A stretch of DNA of 64,000 nucleotides, from the NCBI GenBank assembly GCA_000317655.1, contig CP003940.1, positions 2,365,547-2,429,546 on the forward strand. Direction: 5' to 3'. Position numbers and translations under genes: made by a program. Positions 56,759 through 64,000 of the stretch are shown here, in pieces (the stretch's first letter is position 1; every line of letters begins with the position of its first letter). Origin of the DNA: Cyanobacterium stanieri PCC 7202 (GTDB lineage: Bacteria > Cyanobacteriota > Cyanobacteriia > Cyanobacteriales > Cyanobacteriaceae). A model generated the notes under the pieces. That model was not told the origin of the DNA. It saw only the letters and a list, made by a program, of their open reading frames with translations, and did no database searches.

Positions 56759-57037
56759 TTATCTTCTTGCCTTTTTGTCACTTTTAGCGTGACCTCTAAA
56801 GGTGCGAGTCGGAGCAAATTCTCCCAATTTATGACCAACCATTTGCTCGGATACGAAAACGGGTACATGGGTACGACCGTTATGTACAGCGATGGTATGA
56901 CCGATCATTTGGGGGAGAATGGTGGAAGCCCTTGACCAAGTTTTAACTACTTGCTTCTCTCCTTTTTCGTTTAGTTTTTCGATTTTGGAGAGCAGACTAT
57001 CGGCTATAAATGGTCCTTTTTTTAATGAACGACTCAT
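56759..57037 (-). CDS. rpsS: 30S ribosomal protein S19
   Basis: The 92-residue protein has [70 protein letters not shown]. It follows rplB by 53 bp. Confidence 0.98.
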   Translation of the reverse strand: MSRSLKKGPFIADSLLSKIEKLNEKGEKQVVKTWSRASTILPQMIGHTIAVHNGRTHVPVFVSEQMVGHKLGEFAPTRTFRGHAKSDKKARR

Positions 57038-57090
57038 AAACTTTTTTTACTGTGATAGTGAAAATATCTGTTTTTATCTTCCTAACCGTC

Positions 57091-57933
57091 TTACTTACCT
57101 TTGTTGGAGTTACGACGACGGACGATATATTTGTTGCTGAGTTTCTTCTTCTTACGAGTTTTCTTACCTAAAGCAGGTTTACCCCAAGGAGAAACAGGGC
57201 CGGAACGACCAATGGGGGCGCGTCCTTCACCACCACCATGGGGGTGATCTACAGGGTTCATCGCACTTCCTCTTACATGGGGTCTAATACCCAAGTGTCT
57301 TGTTTTACCAGCTTTTCCGAGTTTGAGGTTTCTGGCTTCGATATTTCCTACTCGACCGATAGTAGCGTAGCATTCTTTCCGAATCATACGTACTTCTTTA
57401 GAAGGTAGCTTGATGGTGACATAATCACCTTCTTTTGCCATTAACTGAGCAAAACCACCAGCGGCACGGACGATTTGACCACCTTTACCAGCACGCATTT
57501 CAATGTTATGAATTTCAGTACCTAAAGGAATTTTGCCTAAAGGTAAGGCGTTACCGATTTCGTAAGGGGCCTCTTCACTAGCAACGATGGTTGCTCCGAT
57601 TTGGATTCCCGCAGGGGCTAAGATATATCTTTTTTCGCCATCTTCGTACTGCACAAGGGCGATACGAGCGTTACGGTTTGGATCGTATTCAATGGCTAAG
57701 ACTTCGGCGTTAATATCGCGCTTGTCTCTTTTGAAATCGATGATACGATATAGTTTTTTGTGACCGCCTCCACGGTGGCGACTGGTGATAACCCCACGAT
57801 TGTTACGTCCTTTTTTTCTATGAACGTATTTCGTTAAGGACTTTTCTGGCGTACTTTTAGTAATTTCGGAAAAGTCAGAGGTTACTGCTTGTCTTCTTCC
57901 GGGGGTATATGGTCTGTATGTGCGAACACCCAT
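57091..57933 (-). CDS. rplB: 50S ribosomal protein L2
   Basis: The 280-residue protein starts [21 protein letters not shown] and has [21 protein letters not shown] and the peptidyl-transferase-near [24 protein letters not shown] with the conserved His. Confidence 0.99.
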   Translation of the reverse strand: MGVRTYRPYTPGRRQAVTSDFSEITKSTPEKSLTKYVHRKKGRNNRGVITSRHRGGGHKKLYRIIDFKRDKRDINAEVLAIEYDPNRNARIALVQYEDGEKRYILAPAGIQIGATIVASEEAPYEIGNALPLGKIPLGTEIHNIEMRAGKGGQIVRAAGGFAQLMAKEGDYVTIKLPSKEVRMIRKECYATIGRVGNIEARNLKLGKAGKTRHLGIRPHVRGSAMNPVDHPHGGGEGRAPIGRSGPVSPWGKPALGKKTRKKKKLSNKYIVRRRNSNKGK

Positions 57934-57972
57934 AGTTCTGTTATATTTATCAGTTTTCGGTGAACAATTCCC

Positions 57973-58311
57973 TTAGAGATCAGGGAAGAATGTGCTTTGT
58001 AAGGAGTCACCTTCAGCGAGGGTGACAATGGCCTTTTTATATTGTGGTTTGTAGCCTACATTTTGACCGACTCTGCGTTTTTTGCGAGGTTGGTTCATGG
58101 TGTTGACTTTGACCACTTTGACTTCAAATAAGCTCTCGATGGCTGCTCTGATTTGAGGTTTAGTCGCCTGTTTTACGCACTCAAAGACATACTTATTATC
58201 TTCCATCATATAAGTAGCTTTTTCGGTAACGATGGGGCGAATAATCAAATCGGCGAGTTCAGCTTCGCTTTTTCTTACTGCGGTCGTTTTTCCGTATCTT
58301 TTATTCGGCAT
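57973..58311 (-). CDS. rplW: 50S ribosomal protein L23
   Basis: The 112-residue protein has [64 protein letters not shown]. It docks SRP and trigger factor at the exit tunnel. Its ATG overlaps the end of rplD by 11 bp. Confidence 0.97.
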   Translation of the reverse strand: MPNKRYGKTTAVRKSEAELADLIIRPIVTEKATYMMEDNKYVFECVKQATKPQIRAAIESLFEVKVVKVNTMNQPRKKRRVGQNVGYKPQYKKAIVTLAEGDSLQSTFFPDL

Positions 58312-58939
58312 TGTAAACCTCCTGTATTTTTGCTAATGCGTCAGAGGTAACAACTATTTTGTCAGCGTTAAGAATGTCGTAAATGTTTAAACCGTCGTGG
58401 TTGATCATTTTGACATTGCCAAGGTTTCTGACGGACAAATAGACGTTGTCGGAGGTAGGTTCGGTGACTACTAACAAGATTTTGCAGTGTTGGTCAACTC
58501 CCCAACGGCTGAAGGCTTCTAAAATAGTTTTGGTTTTAGGAGCTTCGATTTGTTGGTTGAAGTTTTCTACTACAACTAAATCCTCGCTTCTGCTGATGAA
58601 GGCAGTACGGAGGGCTAACCGTCTTTCTTTACGGTTCATTTTCATGTTGTAGTCTTTGGGTTTGGGTCCAAAGATAACACCACCGCCACGCCATAGGGGT
58701 GAACGGATGGATCCTGCTCTTGCTCTTCCTGTTCCTTTTTGTCGCCAGGGTTTACGACCACCACCACGCACTTCGGCTCTGGTTTTGGTGGATGCTGTGC
58801 CTTGACGCTGATTATGTAGTTGACGTACTAGGGCGCGGTGAACAATATGCTCGGCGTTTTCTTCTTTGGCGACTCTCATTTCTAAGGTCGCTTCGCCGAC
58901 CTGTTCTCCTTGCCAATTTTTTACTACACAATTAACCAT
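58301..58939 (-). CDS. rplD: 50S ribosomal protein L4
   Basis: The 212-residue protein has the tunnel loop [53 protein letters not shown]. In E. coli L4 autoregulates the S10 operon; whether that holds here is unknown, but the leader before rplC is long. Confidence 0.98.
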   Translation of the reverse strand: MVNCVVKNWQGEQVGEATLEMRVAKEENAEHIVHRALVRQLHNQRQGTASTKTRAEVRGGGRKPWRQKGTGRARAGSIRSPLWRGGGVIFGPKPKDYNMKMNRKERRLALRTAFISRSEDLVVVENFNQQIEAPKTKTILEAFSRWGVDQHCKILLVVTEPTSDNVYLSVRNLGNVKMINHDGLNIYDILNADKIVVTSDALAKIQEVYNAE

Positions 58940-58977
58940 AATTTTTAATTTGATATTTTTTGTAACTGTGTGTTAAT

Positions 58978-59661
58978 TTACTGTTTCCCAACAATGGTGG
59001 CGGGAGTAATACTAACTAAATTTCCTGTTTTACCAGGGATTGCTCCTTTGATAAGAAGTAGGTTGCGATCGCTATCTACCTTAACAACGGTAAGTTTGCG
59101 AACTTTGATATTGGTGTTACCATAACGACCTGCCATTCTTTTTCCGGGGTAAGTACGACCGGGGGTTGTCCCTGCACCAGTAGAACCGGGGAGACGGTGG
59201 TTTTTAGAACCGTGGGTCATGTTACCTCTTTTGAAGTTATGGCGTTTTTGATAACCTGCAAAACCTCTACCGATGGTTTTACCGCCAACATCAACGAGAT
59301 CACCTTCATTGAAGAAATCTGCTCCGATGGTTTGTCCTAATTCATAGGAACTAACATCATCAAGACGATATTCTTTGAGGTGACGTAAAGCGGGAAGTCC
59401 TTTGGTACTTAAGTGACCGTCTTCGGCACTGGTTAAGTATTTATTAACTTCTTTTGCTTCTTTGGTGTTTAAGCTACGTTTGCGATCTGGCAACTCGTCG
59501 TAACCGAGTTGGAGCGCTACATAACCATCTTTTTCTTTAGTTTTGATTTGAGTAACTCGACATGGTCCTGCTTGTACCACGGTTACAGGAATTGCAGTTC
59601 CTGCTTCGGGGTCAAAGATTGTGGTCATGCCTAGTTTGGTACCTAGTATGCCTAAGCTCAC
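58978..59661 (-). CDS. rplC: 50S ribosomal protein L3
   Basis: The 227-residue protein has [31 protein letters not shown] and the active-centre loop [37 protein letters not shown]. It starts with GTG, preceded by AGAGGGA. It is the first gene of the cluster; rpsJ is not upstream, as in other cyanobacteria. Confidence 0.98.
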   Translation of the reverse strand: MSLGILGTKLGMTTIFDPEAGTAIPVTVVQAGPCRVTQIKTKEKDGYVALQLGYDELPDRKRSLNTKEAKEVNKYLTSAEDGHLSTKGLPALRHLKEYRLDDVSSYELGQTIGADFFNEGDLVDVGGKTIGRGFAGYQKRHNFKRGNMTHGSKNHRLPGSTGAGTTPGRTYPGKRMAGRYGNTNIKVRKLTVVKVDSDRNLLLIKGAIPGKTGNLVSITPATIVGKQ

Positions 59662-59760
59662 GGGATGTATCCCTCTAAATTACTAAACAACAGGGTTATT
59701 ATTTCAGTGAAAGAGTTTCTTTCTTGCTGATGAGTAACTGTCTGCAGGGTAAAAGTTGGT

Positions 59761-59790
59761 TTAATTAGGTTGCTAGGCAACGATAATTAA
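59761..59790 (-). promoter_or_regulatory. stem-loop in the rplC leader
   Basis: TTAATTA/TAATTAA and GTTGC/GCAAC form a 12-bp stem interrupted by one internal mismatch, with loop TAG. It lies about 100 bp before the rplC start, within the putative 5' leader of the ribosomal cluster. A regulatory role is inference. Confidence 0.45.
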
Positions 59791-59949
59791 ATCCATTCTT
59801 CTTTCCATAATGAACAGACATTCTTTAAACTTACTAACCTGCTTTAAGGTGTAGTAAAGAGCCTTGTGTTACCTAATAGACTTAAAAATTTTTAACAAAA
59901 TTTCCAGTATCTTTAGGAGGCTAGTTTATCTTTTTCGTCACAAACAAAC

Positions 59950-59979
59950 ATTATATACTATTAACGGACAATACCGCAA
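59950..59979 (-). promoter_or_regulatory. promoter candidate for the S10-spc-alpha cluster
   Basis: On the minus strand TTGCGG (59979-59974) and TATAAT (59955-59950) are spaced by 18 bases. Transcription would start near 59943, giving a leader of about 280 nt before rplC. It lies in the 322-bp rplC-tatC gap, which otherwise has no gene. Confidence 0.5.
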
Positions 59980-59983
59980 TAGT

Positions 59984-60748
59984 TTATTTTCCGATTAATT
60001 TTACGGCGGCGATACCACCAAAGTAAAGGGCTAGAACCGCTCCACCGAGGAGGGATTGGGTGAGGGGGTCGGTGGAGGGGGTGACGATCGCCCCTATAAT
60101 CACAGAGCCTAATATTACTATACGCCAACCTGAGAGCATTTGCTGGGAAGAGACTAAATTTAATTGTCCAAGGAGTAGCTGAATGACGGGAATTTGAAAG
60201 GTGATGCCCGTACAGAACATTAACAATAGGACAAATTGAAAATACTTATTGATAGACCATGATTGCTCCACCACATCTCCGCCGTAGCTGATGAAGAAAT
60301 TGAGGGCGGCAGGAATTAGTAAAAAATAAGCAAAAGCGAGTCCAGCAAAGAAAAGGATACTAGAGCCAAACACCACGGGAGCGAGGAGTTTTCTTTCTTT
60401 TCTGGTCAATCCGGGGACAACAAATTGCACTATTTGGTAAATAATCATGGGACTAGCCAGTAAAATCCCCGTGTATCCTGCCACCTGAAAGGAGACGAAA
60501 AAGAATTCTCCGGGGGCAAGTTGTAAAAATTTGACCCCTTGGGCGGGGATTTCTAGCCAACCAACGATGGGACGAACGAAGGCAAAACAGGCGATCGCAC
60601 TTACTATGACAGTAATGAGACTGACAAAAAGACGAGTTCTTAATTCTTCGAGATGGTCAAAGAATGACATTTCGGCAGATTCAGGGATTTGATCCCAATA
60701 GTCTTTTTTTTCCTCTACATTGACGGTTGCTGATTCCTTAGTTGCCAT
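59984..60748 (-). CDS. tatC: Sec-independent (Tat) translocase subunit TatC
   Basis: The 254-residue, six-helix receptor for twin-arginine signal peptides has SFFDHLEELRTRLFVSLI at the N terminus, and PGEFFFVSFQVAGYTGILLASPMIIYQIVQFVVPGLTRKERK. GGIAAVKLIGK is at the end. TatA/B are not adjacent. It lies directly upstream of the S10 promoter on the same strand. Confidence 0.97.
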   Translation of the reverse strand: MATKESATVNVEEKKDYWDQIPESAEMSFFDHLEELRTRLFVSLITVIVSAIACFAFVRPIVGWLEIPAQGVKFLQLAPGEFFFVSFQVAGYTGILLASPMIIYQIVQFVVPGLTRKERKLLAPVVFGSSILFFAGLAFAYFLLIPAALNFFISYGGDVVEQSWSINKYFQFVLLLMFCTGITFQIPVIQLLLGQLNLVSSQQMLSGWRIVILGSVIIGAIVTPSTDPLTQSLLGGAVLALYFGGIAAVKLIGK

Positions 60749-60946
60749 GGGTGATTGTTAAAAGATCTTGAATATCTAATTGAATATTTTAACGTCAATT
60801 TTGCTAGTAAATGAAATGGAAGATCATATTTTCTCAACTCGTCTGCTCAAAAAAATCATATTATTTTCTTGATTTTGAAGGTTAAAATATTACCGTCCAA
60901 GTACCAGAATAATTAACTTAAAATTAATAGTATAAGGAAAAGCAAT

Positions 60947-60955
60947 TGTTATGAT
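60947..60955 (+). promoter_or_regulatory. extended -10 promoter candidate for the zinc-ribbon kinase gene
   Basis: TGTTATGAT matches TGnTATAAT at all but one position. It lies 59 bp before the ATG at 61014. No clear -35. Confidence 0.4.
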
Positions 60956-61013
60956 AAATAATAATATACTCTAGTCTTTTTCCCTCTTCTCCCAAATCAT
61001 TATATGTAAAAAG

Positions 61014-63188
61014 ATGAAAACCTGTTATTGCATTAATCCAAATTGCCGTCAGCCCGATCATCCTGATAACAGTAGTCCTAACAGCCGTTATTGCTACAGT
61101 TGCGGCTCAGAATTGTTATTAAATGGAAAGTATAGAGTTAGTCGTTTATTGAGTGATGATAGTGGTTTTGGCATTGTTTATGAGGTATTTCAGGGTTTTG
61201 AGCCAAAAATATTAAAAGTTTTACAAAGAAGATGGAATAAACAACCCAAGGCGGTAGAACTATTTAAAAGGGAATATGAGGTATTGTTAACCCTTACCCA
61301 TGAAAATGTGAAGGGTATTCCCCAAGCAGAGGATTTTTTTGAGTACGAACCGAGGGATGAGAAGAGCTTATATTGCTTGGTGATGGAGAAGGTGGAGGGG
61401 ATGGATTTAGAAAAATGGGTACAGCAAAATGACAAGATTACCCAAAGACAGGCATTAAAATGGTTGAAGGAAGTTGCGATAATTTTAGACAAAATTCATC
61501 AACATAATTGGTTTCATCGAGACATCAAACCTGCCAATATCATGTTACGCAATAGTGGAGAGTTGGTTTTAATTGATTTTGGTACCGCAAGGGAAGAAAC
61601 TCAAACCTATTATCAAAAGATGGAGGGACAACAGTTAACAGGGATTGTCTCCACTGGTTATACTCCCTATGAGCAGCAAAATGGGCAGTCGGTGGTACAG
61701 TCCGATTTTTTTGCGTTGGGACGTACTTTTGTCTATTTGTTGACTGGTCAACATCCTACCTCCATGTATGATCCTTATAAAGATTTACTTCATTGGCGAC
61801 AGGAAACAGAAAATGTAGATCGACCATTGTTGGATTTTATTGATGGTTTGATGGCAAAGTTTCCCCAAGATAGACCTAATAACACGGGTATTATTATTAG
61901 GGATTTGGATAATCTGAGCCAAAAGTTACAAACTAATTCTAGTCGGGTAAGTTTGGTGAAAAAGTTATTGACCTCGACTCAGGAGTTGGTGACTCAAAGG
62001 GTGTCCCTCGGAACTTCTGATCCTACTCGACAGGTAAATAATAATATCAATCTGACCAAAACAGTGTCGGGGGGAATGCTGGAAAAAACTCGCAATAAAT
62101 TGATTATTGGCGGAGGGGTGGTAGTGTTGGCTCTTGTGTGGTTTTTGGGAGATTATAATCTTGGTTTTGGGTGGATAAGGGGTAATAGTGAGCAGGTGGG
62201 GGAATTGGAAAATTCCGCTAGTGTGGGGGGCATAGAGAATGCGGGTAATACGGAAATTGAAACGGTGCAGAATGGTTCTGGTCAGGGGAATCAGAGCGGT
62301 AATGGGGGGGATGCGAATGCTTATTATGAGCAGGGAAATTTGTATCGTGAGCAGGAGAATTATGAGAGTGCTATTGAGCAGTACACTCTAGCCGTTGAAA
62401 TAAATCCTGATTTTGCCGATGCTTATTATAATCGTGGTTTGACTTATGCTGATTTGGGGCTGGATGATCAGGCGATCGCCGATTATACGAGAACCATTGA
62501 GATCGATCCTGAGTATTTAGACGCTTATAATAACCGAGGTATTATTTTTGCTAATTTGCAAGAGTATGAAAAGGCGATCACCGATTATATGAAGGTGATT
62601 AGCTCTGATCCTGATTATGTTTTGGCTCACAATAATTTGGGGGTGGCGTATGATAGTTTGGGGCGTTTTCGAGATGCGATCGCCAGTTATACTCGAGCCA
62701 TTGAGCTAAATCCGGGGTATGGTTTGGCTTATAATAATCGAGCTATATCCCATGGTAGCTTGGAGCAGTATAATGAGGCGATTCGGGATCACACAAGAGC
62801 CATTGAGTTTAACTTTGTTTCTGCGGATGTTTATTTTCGTCGGGGTAATGCTTATCGTAATCTAGGAAGTCATGAAAGCGCGATCGCAGATTACACAAGG
62901 GCCATTGAACTAGAAGCCTCTCATGCCGACGCTTATAACAATCGGGGCATCTCCCATTATAGTCTAGGACAGAATCAAAGGGCGATCGCAGATTACACAA
63001 GGGCGATCGAACTTATCCCTGATTATGCCCACTCATTTTATAACCTAGGTTTGGTTTATCGAGATCAAGGGGATATTAATAACGCCCTAGAACATCTAGG
63101 TCAAGCAGCATTATTGTATCAACAGCAGGGGGATACTAACAGTTATCAAAATGCGATCGGGGAAATTGCCAAACTCTCTCTAAACTAG
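61014..63188 (+). CDS. Ser/Thr protein kinase with zinc ribbon, TM helix and TPR repeats
   Basis: The 724-residue protein begins with a small zinc-ribbon motif (C6, C11, C27, C30). The kinase domain covers about 40-305, with Lys in PKILKVLQRR, the catalytic H168-R-D170 in WFHRDIKPANI and DFG at 188-190, all intact. A single membrane helix at about 362-380 (IIGGGVVVLALVWFLGDY) is followed by a Gly/Asn/Glu linker and eight TPR-like units (about 433-705). Orientation puts the TPRs outside the cytoplasm. This plan is common in cyanobacterial kinases; the ligand is unknown. HIP1 sites recur at the same codons in the TPRs. Confidence 0.93.
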   Translation: MKTCYCINPNCRQPDHPDNSSPNSRYCYSCGSELLLNGKYRVSRLLSDDSGFGIVYEVFQGFEPKILKVLQRRWNKQPKAVELFKREYEVLLTLTHENVKGIPQAEDFFEYEPRDEKSLYCLVMEKVEGMDLEKWVQQNDKITQRQALKWLKEVAIILDKIHQHNWFHRDIKPANIMLRNSGELVLIDFGTAREETQTYYQKMEGQQLTGIVSTGYTPYEQQNGQSVVQSDFFALGRTFVYLLTGQHPTSMYDPYKDLLHWRQETENVDRPLLDFIDGLMAKFPQDRPNNTGIIIRDLDNLSQKLQTNSSRVSLVKKLLTSTQELVTQRVSLGTSDPTRQVNNNINLTKTVSGGMLEKTRNKLIIGGGVVVLALVWFLGDYNLGFGWIRGNSEQVGELENSASVGGIENAGNTEIETVQNGSGQGNQSGNGGDANAYYEQGNLYREQENYESAIEQYTLAVEINPDFADAYYNRGLTYADLGLDDQAIADYTRTIEIDPEYLDAYNNRGIIFANLQEYEKAITDYMKVISSDPDYVLAHNNLGVAYDSLGRFRDAIASYTRAIELNPGYGLAYNNRAISHGSLEQYNEAIRDHTRAIEFNFVSADVYFRRGNAYRNLGSHESAIADYTRAIELEASHADAYNNRGISHYSLGQNQRAIADYTRAIELIPDYAHSFYNLGLVYRDQGDINNALEHLGQAALLYQQQGDTNSYQNAIGEIAKLSLN

Positions 63189-63637
63189 CCATTCTTGTAT
63201 AGCCATTTGCCAATCCATTCCCCCCCTCGAAATCTCCAGCTGGTAAACAAAAGACGCATCAACACCCATGCCGAAAGATAGATACTCAACCATACCAGTC
63301 CGTAATGGGCGATAAATATGCCCCCATCAAAACTATCCCCATCAATGCCCGGTAAACCCACCGTAGTAATTAATAACACCAAAAATAACCCCTCCACAAC
63401 CCCAGCGGCTAACTGCAAAATACCCGGCCAATCGTGATCCCAAAGGAACTTTTGTAAATAGTCATAAAGAATATCCCAAAAAATGCCAAAAATCGCCACA
63501 TATAACACCACCAAGAAAAAACTCACATCTCCCCCATGTCCACCCAAACCAAAATAAAAGGGTAGAGTAAAAACCACGCCCACGGTTGCTAAAAGAAATA
63601 ATCTCGTTTGCCAACGTCCAAACAATGTAGGTAACAT
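63185..63637 (-). CDS. four-helix membrane protein, hypothetical
   Basis: In this 150-residue protein hydrophobic segments cover RLFLLATVGVVFTLPFYFGL, FFLVVLYVAIFGIFWDIL, LQLAAGVVEGLFLVLLITTVG and IAHYGLVWLSIYLSAWVLM, with acidic WDHDWPG between helices 2 and 3. I do not recognise a functional family. It overlaps the end of the convergent kinase gene by 4 bp. The next minus-strand gene upstream is 40 bp away, so they may be co-transcribed. Confidence 0.65.
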   Translation of the reverse strand: MLPTLFGRWQTRLFLLATVGVVFTLPFYFGLGGHGGDVSFFLVVLYVAIFGIFWDILYDYLQKFLWDHDWPGILQLAAGVVEGLFLVLLITTVGLPGIDGDSFDGGIFIAHYGLVWLSIYLSAWVLMRLLFTSWRFRGGEWIGKWLYKNG

Positions 63638-63677
63638 AATATTTCACCAAAAATAAAATTAACAATCAAAACAAAAA

Positions 63678-64000
63678 TTAAGGTTTTTCATTCCTCGCCC
63701 ACTTCAACCACTGAATCAAAGAATGTACCCCCGAAATATAATTAATATCTGGTGCATTTAGTAGTGCTAAACTCTCAATGATACGATGGGCAGAATATTG
63801 TAAACCCAAAAAAGTATCTACCCCCGCATAAGGCCCTCCTAAAGTAATAATGCCATTGGCGAAAACCTTACCATTTCCATTACGCATTTTTTTGATTTCA
63901 AAATCATTCTCCACATCAAGCCTACCCTGAATATTTAAAGATAATTGATAGTGATTAACCAAATCATTTAACAAAGGATTTTGTAAGGGATCAGAAACCA
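63678..64000 (-). CDS. unknown protein, C-terminal part (gene cut by window end)
   Basis: The frame stays open to the window edge. It reads VSDPLQNPLLNDLVNHYQLSLNIQGRLD, then KVFANGIITLGGPYAGVDTFLGLQYSAHRIIESL and ends WLKWARNEKP. The only in-frame start seen inside is a TTG at 63974, so the true start is beyond the window. NGIITLGGP...QYSAHR is reminiscent of the C-terminal part of FAD-dependent oxidoreductases, but this is a weak impression and no cofactor motif is visible. Confidence 0.55.
   Translation of the reverse strand, partial: VSDPLQNPLLNDLVNHYQLSLNIQGRLDVENDFEIKKMRNGNGKVFANGIITLGGPYAGVDTFLGLQYSAHRIIESLALLNAPDINYISGVHSLIQWLKWARNEKP

Overview
This 64 kb window is bacterial chromosome from a low-GC unicellular cyanobacterium. 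The evidence is the many HIP1 octamers (GCGATCGC) in coding and non-coding DNA, cyanobacteria-typical proteins (HmpF, GuaB3, a solanesyl diphosphate synthase, a DUF3769 barrel protein, a cyanoexosortase), short intergenic heptamer repeats, and a cyanobacterial-type S10-spc-alpha ribosomal cluster lacking rpsJ, rpsN and rpmD. Codon use and AT-rich spacers resemble Cyanobacterium/Geminocystis-like genomes, but this genus-level guess is inference. I found no tRNA, rRNA, CRISPR array or intact transposase gene.

Layout. 1-9.4 kb: the 3' end of a 4Fe-4S ferredoxin, argC, recN, then a 1802-residue signalling protein (Ser/Thr-kinase-like, AAA, GAF, PAS, GGDEF). 9.4-18.2 kb: an outer-membrane-type protein, hmpF (pilus motility), a DHH-CBS-tRNA nucleotidyltransferase fusion, a fibrillin-like protein, a short terminal-inverted-repeat element and an LptD-like DUF3769 protein. 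18.3-31.4 kb: housekeeping and cofactor genes (hemE, guaB3, rlmD, proS, hemD, sds), an ABC1/UbiB kinase overlapped by a degenerate histidine kinase gene, and small hypotheticals. 31.6-39.4 kb: an AI-2E-type transporter, a lone Opp/Dpp permease, and a four-gene cyanoexosortase/exopolysaccharide set (exosortase, its partner, Wza-like exporter, Wzc-like co-polymerase with a degenerate P-loop). 39.4-43.1 kb: an orphan dndC interrupted by a one-base frameshift at an A7 tract, DUF2062, a small membrane/winged-helix protein, a CheW-like protein and an orphan antitoxin-like ORF. 43.1-59.7 kb: one long minus-strand block running rplC to rpmE, including secY, adk, infA, rpmJ, rpoA and truA. 59.9-64 kb: tatC, a zinc-ribbon kinase-TM-TPR protein, a four-helix membrane protein and one gene cut by the window end.

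How it fits together. Most of the window is ordinary core genome: translation, protein export (secY, tatC), tetrapyrrole, purine, arginine and plastoquinone pathways. The accessory signal lies in (i) the exosortase/EPS set, (ii) the frameshifted lone dndC, (iii) signalling proteins with altered catalytic motifs (DFN in the large kinase, Asp for the phospho-acceptor His in the histidine kinase, Arg for the Walker A Lys in the Wzc homologue), and (iv) intergenic repeats: heptamer arrays mostly of about 28 bp with unrelated unit sequences, and a terminal-inverted-repeat element whose end coincides with the TAA stop codon of the neighbouring gene at two loci.
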